The notes under the pieces: model-generated
What the model was told of the DNA's origin: nothing
What the model saw: only the letters and a program-made list of their open reading frames with translations
Database searches by the model: none
Shown here: piece by piece, positions 20,637 to 28,838 of the stretch
Position numbering within the stretch: the stretch's first letter is position 1
Layout: every line of letters starts with the position of its first letter
Program-made: the position numbers and the translations under genes
DNA from: Nonomuraea dietziae
Lineage (GTDB): Bacteria > Actinomycetota > Actinomycetes > Streptosporangiales > Streptosporangiaceae
Length of the DNA stretch: 64,000 nt
Direction of reading: 5' to 3'
Assembly (NCBI RefSeq): GCF_014195505.1
Contig: NZ_JACIBV010000001.1
Location: forward strand, 8,246,001 to 8,310,000

Positions 20637-21005
20637 ATGCCGGTGACGTCGGCTGTCAGAGATCGCTGCCGGGCTCTGTTGCGTCAGGGGGAGGAGATCC
20701 GCTATGTCTTTCCCGCGCTGTCCATAGGCCCGCCCGGCGTGGCCAACTTTTTGATCGTCGTGACCGACAGGTCCGTCTCCGTCCTGGCCACCAGGATGCT
20801 GAGGAGCGACCGTCCCGTCTCGCTCTACGCCGCCTTTCCCCGAGCGACCAGGCTGGGCCCCATCACCATGGCGCCGAGCCCCGTCATCCAGGTGGGGGAG
20901 ATGTTCTTCGAGTTCGACGAGGAGTACGCCGCCGTCGTGGCCGCGGCCGACGCGGAGGTGTTCGACCCCGAGTTGCTGCCCCTGGATCCGCTCCCTGAGC
21001 TCTGA
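20637..21005 (+). CDS. Uncharacterised small protein, PH-like
   Basis: This 122-residue protein has no motif I recognise. The central part alternates short beta-strand-like stretches (IRYVFPALSIG, FLIVVTDRSVSVLATR, GEMFFEFDEEY), which resembles bacterial PH-like or DUF-type proteins that read out a basal signal. A long acidic C-terminus follows. It has a good ribosome binding site (GAGGGGGG). It sits alone between coaBC and metK with its own possible promoter. No signal peptide or membrane segment is seen. Confidence 0.65.
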   Translation: MPVTSAVRDRCRALLRQGEEIRYVFPALSIGPPGVANFLIVVTDRSVSVLATRMLRSDRPVSLYAAFPRATRLGPITMAPSPVIQVGEMFFEFDEEYAAVVAAADAEVFDPELLPLDPLPEL

Positions 21006-21134
21006 CAAGGGGCACAATGAGAGCAGTTTCGCGGCGCGCAGGCATGTAGGGCTACACTTCGGCGATGGCCCTGGCGTGTCCTACCCGCCCGAGCCGCACA
21101 TCCGTCAGCAGCCGCTGCATGAGGAGCCACTGAG

Positions 21135-22322
21135 TTGTCACGTCGCCTGTTCACCTCCGAGTCGGTCACAGAAGGCCACCCGGACAAGATCGCCGACCAG
21201 ATCAGTGACGCGATTCTCGACGCCATGCTCAAGGACGACCCCAAGAGCAGGGTCGCCGTCGAGACGCTGATCACTACCGGCCAGGTCCACGTCGCAGGCG
21301 AGGTGACGACCGAGACCTACGTCGACATCGCCGGCGTCATCCGCGAGAAGATCCTTGAGATCGGCTACGACGCCTCCCACAAGGGGTTCGACGGCGCCTC
21401 CTGCGGCGTGTCGGCCTCCATCGGCGCGCAGTCGCCCGACATCGCCCAGGGCGTCGACGACGCCTACGAGCACCGCGTCGACGGTGACATCGACGAGCTC
21501 GACCGTCAGGGCGCGGGCGACCAGGGCCTGATGTTCGGCTACGCCTGCCGCGAGACGCCCGAGCTGATGCCGCTGCCGATCACGCTGGCGCACCGGCTGG
21601 CCCGCCGCCTGTCCGAGGTGCGCAAGTCGGGCCTGGTGCCCTACCTGCGTCCCGACGGCAAGACCCAGGTCACCATCGAGTACGACGGCGACAAGCCCGT
21701 CCGCCTCGACACGGTCGTCGTCTCCACGCAACACGCCGCGGAGATCGACCTCAAGGAGATGCTGACCCCCGACATCAAGGAGCACGTGGTCGACCACGTG
21801 CTCGCCGGGCTCGACATCGACACCGACGGCTACCGCCTGCTGGTCAACCCGACGGGCCGCTTCGAGATCGGCGGCCCCATGGGCGACGCCGGCCTCACCG
21901 GACGCAAGATCATCGTCGACACCTACGGCGGCATGGCCCGTCACGGTGGCGGCGCCTTCTCCGGCAAGGACCCGTCCAAGGTCGACCGCTCGGCCGCCTA
22001 CGCGATGCGCTGGGTCGCCAAGAACATCGTCGCCGCCGGTCTGGCCGACCGCGCCGAGGTCCAGGTCGCCTACGCCATCGGCAAGGCGCACCCGGTCGGC
22101 GTGTTCGTCGAGACCTTCGGCACCGAGAAGGTCGCCGTGGAGAAGATCCAGGAGGCCGTGACCCAGGTGTTCGACCTGCGTCCCGCCGCGATCATCCGCG
22201 ACCTCGACCTGCTGCGCCCGATCTACTCCGAGACCGCCGCCTACGGCCACTTCGGCCGTGAGGGCTTCTCATGGGAGTCGACCGACCGCGCCGAGGCGCT
22301 GCGCACCGCCGCCGGTCTCTGA
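21135..22322 (+). CDS. metK: S-adenosylmethionine synthetase
   Basis: This 395-residue enzyme makes SAM from methionine and ATP. Signatures are TEGHPDKIADQISDAILD, GAGDQGLMFGYAC and GGGAFSGKDPSKVDRS; length and order are typical. The start is the TTG at 21135 (encoding the first residue of SRRLFTSESV), with GAGGAG 9 nt upstream. The 129-nt leader contains a TACACT -10-like box at 21053-21058 overlapping a TGTAG-GG-CTACA palindrome (21045-21056). I see no SAM riboswitch. A strong hairpin closes the gene. Confidence 0.96.
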   Translation: MSRRLFTSESVTEGHPDKIADQISDAILDAMLKDDPKSRVAVETLITTGQVHVAGEVTTETYVDIAGVIREKILEIGYDASHKGFDGASCGVSASIGAQSPDIAQGVDDAYEHRVDGDIDELDRQGAGDQGLMFGYACRETPELMPLPITLAHRLARRLSEVRKSGLVPYLRPDGKTQVTIEYDGDKPVRLDTVVVSTQHAAEIDLKEMLTPDIKEHVVDHVLAGLDIDTDGYRLLVNPTGRFEIGGPMGDAGLTGRKIIVDTYGGMARHGGGAFSGKDPSKVDRSAAYAMRWVAKNIVAAGLADRAEVQVAYAIGKAHPVGVFVETFGTEKVAVEKIQEAVTQVFDLRPAAIIRDLDLLRPIYSETAAYGHFGREGFSWESTDRAEALRTAAGL

Positions 22323-22336
22323 CCCCTTCGCGTCAA

Positions 22337-22373
22337 CGACAATGCCGCACTCCTGTGGAGTGCGGCATTGTCG
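22337..22373 (+). terminator. metK terminator hairpin
   Basis: A perfect 17-bp inverted repeat (arms 22337-22353 and 22357-22373, arm start CGACAATGCCGCACTCC) encloses a 3-nt loop 14 nt after the metK stop. There is no T-run, as is common for actinobacterial terminators. Confidence 0.85.
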
Positions 22374-22418
22374 CGTTCGGCGGGAGGAATCACGGTGATC
22401 TCTATAACGTGGCCTCCA

Positions 22419-22448
22419 GGCGGCCTCCAGCCGGCCGGGGAGGCCGCC
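22419..22448 (+). other. GC-rich hairpin before the first LuxR regulator
   Basis: GGCGGCCTCC (22419-22428) pairs fully with GGAGGCCGCC (22439-22448) around a 10-nt loop, 33 nt before the ATG of the regulator. It could be a second terminator or an mRNA leader structure. A small ATCAC-G-GTGAT palindrome lies just before it, within 22389-22399. Confidence 0.4.
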
Positions 22449-22481
22449 CGTAGGTGAGATCGCGGATAGGCAGCTCGCCGG

Positions 22482-24830
22482 ATGGGCAAGATCTTTGACC
22501 GTGAGCCTTTTACTCGTCGGCGGCACGGGCGTGCCGTCGTCACGCCGAGCGGGGACGGGTCCGTGACGTTCAGGCCCGCCCTGCCGCAGGAGACCACCAG
22601 CCTCGTCGGACGCAGGGCGGAGGTCGGGGCCGTACGGCGCGCCCTGCAGCGCGGCAGGCTCGTCACGCTGACGGGCGTCGCGGGCGGGGGCAAGACCAGG
22701 GTGGCGATCAGGGCGGCCAGGCTGACGCGCAGGGCCTTCGCCGACGGCGTCGTCTTCGTCAGCCTGTCGGGCCTCACCTCGGCCGAGAGCCTGGAGCACG
22801 CGCTCGCCCAGGCGATGGGGATCCACGAGATGGTCTCGCACAGCGGGGTGCGCCTGCTGGCGGGCCATCTGCGGCCGCGCAGGACACTGCTGGTGCTCGA
22901 CGGCTGCGAGCACCTGCCGGAGGAGGTGTCCGCGCTGGCCCAGTCGCTGCTGGCGGCGGCGCCAGGGCTGCACATGCTGCTCACCAGCAGGCAGGTGCTG
23001 CGCGCGCCGGGCGAGCACACCGTGGAGGTGCGCCCGATGAGCGTGCCCTGCGCGGGCGCCTCGCTGGCGGAGGTGGCGGCCACCGAGTCGTACGCGCTGC
23101 TCGTCGAGCGGATGGCCGATCCCTCCTTCAGGCTGACCGAGCAGAACACGGCGCTGGTCTCGGGGCTGTGCCGCAGGCTGGAGGGCGTTCCGCTGGCCAT
23201 CGAGCTGGCCGCGGTGCGGGCGCGGGTCATGCCGCTGGAGGAGATCCTGCGCACGATGGGAGGGCAGCCTGGCGGCTCGGTCATGGAGTCGGCCGCCGGC
23301 TGGAGCCACGATCTGTGCGGACCCGAGGAGCGGCTGCTGTGGCGGCGGCTCGCCGTCTTCGCCGGGCCCTTCGACCTCGCGGCGGCGGAGGCGGTGTGCT
23401 CGGGCGAGGGGCTGGCCGAGGAGGAGGTCTATCCCGCGCTCGCGGCGCTGGTCGACAGGTCGGTCGTCATCACCGAGCGGGACGAGGGCCGCGTCGCCTA
23501 CAGGATGCTGGGCGGCGTCAGGCAGTTCGCGCTGGCCAGGATGTCGGCCGGCGAGCTCGGCGAGCTGCGGCGCCGGCACAGGGAGCACTACCTGGCCGTG
23601 GCCGTCAGGCTCGGGTGCGAGCAGAACTCCGTCAGCCGTCTGGCGACCTGGAGCACGGCCCGCGGGGAGTGGCCCAACTTCCGCGCGGCGATCGAGTCGT
23701 ACGCCGCCGCCGAAGGACAGGTGGACAGCTGCGCGCGGATGCTGGTGGGGCTGTGGTTCCTCTGGCTGTACGCGGGGATGTCGAGGGAGGGCAGGAGCTA
23801 TCTCGAACGCTTCCTGGCCACCAGCGGCATCGAGGGCTTCCCCCGGCTCGCGGCCCTGATGACGCTCACCCATATCAGGGTCGGGCAGGGCGACCTCGAA
23901 GCCGCGCGGCTCAGCCTGGCCGAGGCCGACCACCTGGTCGCCGCCCTCGAGGCAGCCGACGAGCAAGGGGAGCACCACGGCAGCCGCCGCCTGGAGATCG
24001 TGCGAGGGATGTACCACTTCGGGATGGGCGAGCTCGACGCGGCGGAGCAGGGGCTGAGGCGGGCGCTGAAGGCCATGACGGGCAGCCGCGACGTCGCCGC
24101 GGTCGAGGGGATCGTCACCCTCGGGCTGGTCCACGTGGCGCAGCTGCGCTTCGACGAGGCCGTGGACGTGCTGCGCAGGGCCCGCCGGCTCTGCGCCGAG
24201 CAGCGCGAGGACGTCATCGGCGCCTGGGCCGACCTCATCCTGGCGCTCGCGCTGCGTGGCAGGGGCGAGTACGCCGAGGCCATGCGCCTGGCCACCTCCG
24301 CGGTGCGCGCCCACGCGCGCATGCGCACCAACCATGCCACCGCCTTCGCCGTCGAGGTGGTGGGCTGGCTGGCCACCGACCTCGACGAGCACACCCGCGC
24401 CGCCATGCTGCTGAGCGCCACGGGCGGCCTGTGGAAGATCGAGGTGAGCGCCTTCTTCGGCTCGCGGCAGCTGGCCAGGGAGCACTCGGCCTGTGAGGAT
24501 CGGCTGCGCGCCGCGCTCGGACCGCATTACGTCAGGGCGGCGGCCGCTGGGAAGGCCATGTCGGCGGCGGAGGTGGTCGCGTGCGCTCTGACGCTGTGCC
24601 CAGGCTCCTCCCGGCAGGAGGAGGACCATGGGCTGGCGCTGCTCACGCCGAGGGAGATCGACGTGGCCAGGCTGGTGGCCGACGGGCTGACCAACCGCGT
24701 CATCTCCCAGCGCCTGGTGATCGCCACCAGGACCGTCGACACCCACGTGGAGAACATCCTCAAGAAGCTCGGCTTCGCCGGGCGCAGCCAGATCGCCGCC
24801 TGGGTGATCAAGGAGCGCGGGCGCTCATGA
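22482..24830 (+). CDS. NB-ARC-type ATPase / LuxR-family transcription regulator
   Basis: This 782-residue regulator has an ATPase module followed by a helical sensor region and a DNA-binding tail. The ATPase starts near residue 40 (TTSLVGRRAEV), with Walker A GVAGGGKTR near 66 and Walker B TLLVLDGCEHL near 140, then the GLPL-like GVPLAIELAA. A TPR-like alpha-helical region spans about 370-690. The LuxR helix-turn-helix is at the C-terminus (LTPREIDVARLVADGLTNRV). This architecture is common in actinomycete signal-transduction ATPases; the ligand is unknown. The start is uncertain: ATG at 22482 lacks a good ribosome binding site, and a GTG at 22563 (VTFRPALPQE) is closer to the usual family beginning. 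Confidence 0.85.
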   Translation: MGKIFDREPFTRRRHGRAVVTPSGDGSVTFRPALPQETTSLVGRRAEVGAVRRALQRGRLVTLTGVAGGGKTRVAIRAARLTRRAFADGVVFVSLSGLTSAESLEHALAQAMGIHEMVSHSGVRLLAGHLRPRRTLLVLDGCEHLPEEVSALAQSLLAAAPGLHMLLTSRQVLRAPGEHTVEVRPMSVPCAGASLAEVAATESYALLVERMADPSFRLTEQNTALVSGLCRRLEGVPLAIELAAVRARVMPLEEILRTMGGQPGGSVMESAAGWSHDLCGPEERLLWRRLAVFAGPFDLAAAEAVCSGEGLAEEEVYPALAALVDRSVVITERDEGRVAYRMLGGVRQFALARMSAGELGELRRRHREHYLAVAVRLGCEQNSVSRLATWSTARGEWPNFRAAIESYAAAEGQVDSCARMLVGLWFLWLYAGMSREGRSYLERFLATSGIEGFPRLAALMTLTHIRVGQGDLEAARLSLAEADHLVAALEAADEQGEHHGSRRLEIVRGMYHFGMGELDAAEQGLRRALKAMTGSRDVAAVEGIVTLGLVHVAQLRFDEAVDVLRRARRLCAEQREDVIGAWADLILALALRGRGEYAEAMRLATSAVRAHARMRTNHATAFAVEVVGWLATDLDEHTRAAMLLSATGGLWKIEVSAFFGSRQLAREHSACEDRLRAALGPHYVRAAAAGKAMSAAEVVACALTLCPGSSRQEEDHGLALLTPREIDVARLVADGLTNRVISQRLVIATRTVDTHVENILKKLGFAGRSQIAAWVIKERGRS

Positions 24831-24851
24831 GCCCGAACATCGTGATGGGAA

Positions 24852-24869
24852 TAGGCACTTCTCCCGATG
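24852..24869 (+). repeat. 18-nt direct repeat, copy 1
   Basis: TAGGCACTTCTCCCGATG occurs here, 21 nt after the stop of the first LuxR regulator, and again at 26296-26313 at the stop of the second. The two copies are identical over 18 nt and the sequence beyond them is unrelated. Confidence 0.8.
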
Positions 24870-25035
24870 TTGCCAAGCGTGATGCCCTGAATACTCGTCG
24901 TGTCCGCACCTCGGGGGCCGCGGGGGCGGTTCGCGTCGATCGCGAACCAGGACGTTCGCGAGACGGACGGCCCGGCGGGCGGCTACGGGGGTGCCGGCCC
25001 GCCGGGCTCCAGGGTTCGCCGAAGGAGTGACCGAG

Positions 25036-26298
25036 ATGACCACAGCGGGGAAGGGGAACCTGCCTGTCGAGTACACCAGCCTCGCAGGGCGGGCGGAGGA
25101 GATCGCCGAGGGGTTGCTCGGCCTGTCGGAGTCGCGTCTGGTCACCGTGACGGGGCCAGGAGGGGTGGGCAAGAGCAGGGTGGCGACCAGGGTCGCCCAC
25201 GGGGCTCGCAGGCGCTTTCCCGACGGGGTGTGGTACGCCGAGCTCTCCCACGTGGCCGACGAACGCTCCCTGGTCGCCGCGGTGGCGGCGACCATGGGCA
25301 GGCCGGAGCTGACGACGGCGGAGGAGGTGGCCGACGCCTTCGCGGGATGGCGGGCCCTGCTGGTCCTCGACACCTGCGAGCACCTGATGGGCCCGGTGTC
25401 GAGGCTGGTCGAGGCGGTGCTGCGGGGGACGGGCAGGACGAAGGTGCTGGCCGTCAGCCGCGTGCTGCTGACCGTGCCGGGTCAGCGGGTGCTGACCGTC
25501 GGCCCGCTGCCCGAACAGCAGGCGCTCGCGCTGTTCGTCGAGCGGGCACGCGCCGTCGACCAGGGGTTCGAACTGATCGAGGCCACCCGCCCCTTCGCGG
25601 AGGAGATCTGCAGAAGCCTGGAAGGGGTCCCCCTGGCCATCGAGCTGGCCGCCGGCTGCCTGCGCTCGCTGCCGCTGGCCGAACTGCTGGAGCGGATGGA
25701 CGACCGCTGGCCCGACCTGGCGGGCTCCAGCACGAACGTCCTGGCCCGCCAGCGCGACCTGCGCTCGCTGGTGGAGTGGAGCCACGCCCTGTGCGGCGCG
25801 GAGCAGCGGGTGCTGTGGGAGGCGCTGTCCGTGCTCAGCGGGAGCTTCCCCCTGGAGGTCGCCGAGGCGGCGGGCGCGGCGGCAGGCCTGCCGGAGGCGG
25901 ACGTCGCCGCCGTGCTGTGCGACCTGGTCGACCACTCGGTCGTGCTCAGGGAGCCCACGGCCGACGGCATGCGCTACCGGCTGCTCGGCCTCTACCGGCG
26001 CGTGGGCCTGGCCCGCCTCGACGGCAGGGAGCGAGCCCCCCTCGACCGGACGCCTCCGCCGCCGCCACCCCCGCGCACGCCTCCCGCGCCGCGCGTGGCC
26101 CCGCTCAGCCCGAGGGAGGCGCAGGTCGCCACCCTCATCGCCGAGGGGCTGACCAATCTGCAGATCGCCAACAGGCTCGTGATCTCCAAGCGCACGGTGG
26201 ACGCCCATGTTCGCAACATCCTCGCCAAGAGCAACCTGGCCTCCCGCACCCACGTGGCCGCCTGGGTGACCACCGAGGACACCTCGGTGCGGCTCTAG
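25036..26298 (+). CDS. Short NB-ARC/LuxR regulator lacking the TPR-like sensor region
   Basis: This 420-residue protein is a paralogue of the preceding regulator. It has the same ATPase start (EYTSLAGRAEE), Walker A GPGGVGKSR, Walker B LLVLDTCEHL, GVPLAIELAAG and the winged-helix segment up to about residue 330. It then goes through a proline linker (RTPPPPPPPRTPPAPR) straight to a LuxR helix-turn-helix (LSPREAQVATLIAEGLTN). About 360 residues of helical sensor are absent compared with its neighbour. The start is ATG at 25036 with GAAGGAG 8 nt upstream; GTG at 25027 is too close to that site. Loss of the sensor suggests a constitutive, nucleotide-gated or partner-dependent regulator. Confidence 0.85.
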   Translation: MTTAGKGNLPVEYTSLAGRAEEIAEGLLGLSESRLVTVTGPGGVGKSRVATRVAHGARRRFPDGVWYAELSHVADERSLVAAVAATMGRPELTTAEEVADAFAGWRALLVLDTCEHLMGPVSRLVEAVLRGTGRTKVLAVSRVLLTVPGQRVLTVGPLPEQQALALFVERARAVDQGFELIEATRPFAEEICRSLEGVPLAIELAAGCLRSLPLAELLERMDDRWPDLAGSSTNVLARQRDLRSLVEWSHALCGAEQRVLWEALSVLSGSFPLEVAEAAGAAAGLPEADVAAVLCDLVDHSVVLREPTADGMRYRLLGLYRRVGLARLDGRERAPLDRTPPPPPPPRTPPAPRVAPLSPREAQVATLIAEGLTNLQIANRLVISKRTVDAHVRNILAKSNLASRTHVAAWVTTEDTSVRL

Positions 26299-26313
26299 GC
26301 ACTTCTCCCGATG
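26296..26313 (+). repeat. 18-nt direct repeat, copy 2 (contains the regulator stop codon)
   Basis: This is the second copy of TAGGCACTTCTCCCGATG. The TAG stop of the short LuxR regulator is its first three bases. Together with copy 1 it brackets the gene and its leader. Confidence 0.8.
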
Positions 26314-26602
26314 CGGCGCCCGCCGACACTGTCCATGCTGGTGATGCCGGCGGGCGGCCGGGCGGTCCGCGGCGGCAATTCCTGCGTCGCCCCGCAGGCC
26401 GAAGCGCTTGCCGGGCGTCCCGCCGCTCGAGGCCGCCCGCTGGTCCACCGTGGAGGGAGAGGAGCTCCACACCTGGCGGAGGTCCACGTCAGCGGGCCGC
26501 GTGACACGGCCGGCGGCACCACGCGCCGGCTGCCCTTCGAAGAACGTGCCCTGGCGGCTCCGGCCTGACCGGCCGGTGCCCGGCATCTGGTAGACGTAGT
26601 CT
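26299..26602. other. Gene-free interval before priA
   Basis: Apart from the repeat at its left edge, these 304 nt show only short open frames without ribosome binding sites or recognisable similarity. The longest plus-strand frame (26311-26568) is low-complexity Ala/Gly/Arg. I see no terminator. The priA promoter probably lies within the last 60 nt, but no clear hexamers can be named. Confidence 0.5.
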
Positions 26603-28789
26603 GTGACCGACTCCGACGATGCCCTGCTGCCACTGGAGGCCGTACGGCCCGCGGAGAAGGCCAAGACCCTCGGCGCCCCCGTGGCCGCCGCCGACCTGCC
26701 GGTGGCCAGGGTCGTCGTCGACAACCCCCTCCCGCACCTCGACAGGCCCTTCGACTATCTGGTGCCCGAGCGGATGGACGCCGAGGCGCGTCCTGGCGTG
26801 CGGGTGAGGGTCCGCTTCGCCGGCAAGCTCGTCGACGGCTTCCTGCTGGAGCGGGTGGCGGGCAGCGACCACGGCGGCAGGCTGGCGGCGCTGGAGCGGG
26901 TGGTCTCGCCCGAGCCCGTGCTCACCCCCGAGATCGCGGGGCTGACCCGCGCGGTCGCCGACCGCTACGCGGGGACCATGGCCGACGTGCTGCGGCTGGC
27001 GGTTCCCCCCAGGCACGCCCGCGCCGAGTCCGACAAGAGCGCCCCCGCCCAGACCGAGCCCGCCCAGACCGAGCCCGGCATTACGGCGCCCGGCAGTACG
27101 GCGCCCGGCAGTACGGCGCCCGGTGGGACGGAGCAGGGCGGCGGGGAGCAGGGTGGCGCGGTGGCGGACGAGGGCCGGCCAGGGCGGACCGGCGAGGGCT
27201 CCGGCGCGTGGGAGGCCTACCCCATGGGGCCCTCCTTCCTCGATGCGCTGAGGGACGGCAGGCACCCCAGAGCCGTGTGGAGCGCGCTGCCGGGCAACAC
27301 CGGCTGGGCGGTCCCCGTCGCCGAGGCCGTGCGCGCGACGCTCGAGGGCGGCAGGGCGGCGGTGGTCGTCGTCCCGGACGGCAAGGACGTCGTCATGGTG
27401 GACGAGGCGCTGACCGGGGCGCTGGGCGAGGGCAGGCACGTGGCCATCACCGCCGACCTCGGGCCCGCCGAGCGCTACCGCAGGTGGCTGCGGGCGCTGC
27501 GCGGTCAGGTGCGGGCGGTCGTGGGCACGAGGGCGGCGATGTTCGCCCCCGTCGAGAAGCTGGGCCTGGTCGTCATCTGGGACGACGGCGACGACCTGCA
27601 CGCCGAACGCCTGTCCCCCTACCCGCACGCCAGGGAGGTGCTGGCGCTGCGCGCGCACAGGGCGGGCGCGGGCATGCTGATCGGCGGCTACTCCCGCACG
27701 GCCGAGGCCACGCAGCTGCTGGCCTCCGGCTGGGCGGGCCCGATCGTGGCCGACAGGGCCACCGTCAGAGCCGTCGCGCCGAGGGTGAAGCCCGCGGGAG
27801 AGGACGGCGAACTCGCCAAGGACCAGGCGGCCCGCGCCGCGCGGCTGCCCAGTGTGGCCTGGCGGGCGCTGAGGCTGGGCCTGGAGGACGGGCCGGTGCT
27901 CGTGCAGGTCCCGCGTCGCGGGTACCTGCCCTCGCTCGCCTGCCGTACGTGCAGGGCTCCGGCGCGGTGTGCGCACCCGCCGACCCGCGCGACGCTCACC
28001 GAGCAGCTGCTGTGCCACGGGCCGCTGGCGCTGAGGGGCGGGCACGCCGCCCCCTACTGCCGGTGGTGCGGGCGCATCGCGGGCGACTGGCGCTGCCCGT
28101 CCTGCGGCGACGGAAGGATCCGCGCCTCCGTGGTGGGCGCCCGCCGTACGGCGGAGGAGCTGGGGCGCGCCTTTCCCTCGGTGCCCGTGAAGACCTCGGG
28201 CCGCGACGGCGTGCTGGCCACGGTAGGGGAGGGGCGGGCGCTGGTGGTGGCCACGCCCGGCGCCGAGCCTGTCGCGGCGGGAGGCTACACGGCGGCGGTG
28301 CTGCTCGACGGGTGGGCGATGCTGGGCAGGGCCGATCTGAGGGCGGGGGAGGAGGCGGTGCGCCGCTGGATGAACGCCGCCGCCCTGCTCAGGCCCTCGG
28401 CCGAGCTGGTGGTGCTGGCCGACGCCGCGATGCCCGCCGTCCAGGCGTTGCTGCGCTGGGACCCGATCACGCACGCCGAGCGCGAGCTGGCCGACAGGAG
28501 GGAGCTGGGCTTCCCTCCCGCGGTGCGGATGGCGACGCTGACCGGTTCGCCCTCGGCCGTCAGAGAGATGCTCGGGGAGGTCAGGCTGCCCTCGCAGGCG
28601 CAGGTGCTCGGGCCCGTCCCCGTGGAGACGAGAAGGAGCGACGGCGAGCAGGAACGTGCCATGATCCGCGTGCCCAGGTCGGTGGGGCCTGAGTTGGCTC
28701 TCGCGCTGAAAGGGGCCACGGGGGTGCGTGCGGCGCGTAAGGCGCAGGATGTCGTGAGGGTAAGTGTTGACCCTCTCGACCTGATATAG
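26603..28789 (+). CDS. priA: PriA-like primosomal protein N', helicase motifs degenerate
   Basis: This 728-residue protein matches PriA by its N-terminal 3'-DNA-binding domain (VVVDNPLPHLDRPFDYLVPE, RPGVRVRVRFAGK), its zinc-binding cysteine pairs (CRTCRAPARC, CRWCGRIAGDWRCPSC) and its C-terminal RELGFPPAVRMATL segment. The ATPase is damaged. Where Escherichia coli PriA has Walker A, this one has ALPGNTGWAVPVAEA, and the DEEH box reads IWDDGDDLH. Such helicase-defective PriA proteins are typical of actinobacteria and probably act as loaders or scaffolds. Residues about 150-195 are a Pro/Gly/Ala/Thr-rich insert with a repeated APGST unit. GTG at 26603 begins MTDSDDALL. Confidence 0.88.
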   Translation: MTDSDDALLPLEAVRPAEKAKTLGAPVAAADLPVARVVVDNPLPHLDRPFDYLVPERMDAEARPGVRVRVRFAGKLVDGFLLERVAGSDHGGRLAALERVVSPEPVLTPEIAGLTRAVADRYAGTMADVLRLAVPPRHARAESDKSAPAQTEPAQTEPGITAPGSTAPGSTAPGGTEQGGGEQGGAVADEGRPGRTGEGSGAWEAYPMGPSFLDALRDGRHPRAVWSALPGNTGWAVPVAEAVRATLEGGRAAVVVVPDGKDVVMVDEALTGALGEGRHVAITADLGPAERYRRWLRALRGQVRAVVGTRAAMFAPVEKLGLVVIWDDGDDLHAERLSPYPHAREVLALRAHRAGAGMLIGGYSRTAEATQLLASGWAGPIVADRATVRAVAPRVKPAGEDGELAKDQAARAARLPSVAWRALRLGLEDGPVLVQVPRRGYLPSLACRTCRAPARCAHPPTRATLTEQLLCHGPLALRGGHAAPYCRWCGRIAGDWRCPSCGDGRIRASVVGARRTAEELGRAFPSVPVKTSGRDGVLATVGEGRALVVATPGAEPVAAGGYTAAVLLDGWAMLGRADLRAGEEAVRRWMNAAALLRPSAELVVLADAAMPAVQALLRWDPITHAERELADRRELGFPPAVRMATLTGSPSAVREMLGEVRLPSQAQVLGPVPVETRRSDGEQERAMIRVPRSVGPELALALKGATGVRAARKAQDVVRVSVDPLDLI

Positions 28790-28838
28790 CCCCTTTCCCC
28801 GATTCGCGCGGGCGTAAGTACTCCGTTAGCGTCACCCT

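Noticed and set aside
21006..21134. SAM riboswitch upstream of metK
   Set aside because: The 129-nt leader has no conserved SAM-aptamer core; only a short palindrome and a possible -10 box are visible.
22269..24746. Long minus-strand open frame of 825 codons opposite the first LuxR regulator
   Set aside because: Composition is typical of an antisense shadow, whereas the plus strand encodes a clear ATPase-LuxR protein.
26295..26633. Minus-strand frame in the gap before priA
   Set aside because: Arg/Ala/Pro-rich shadow without start signal; it overlaps the priA start.
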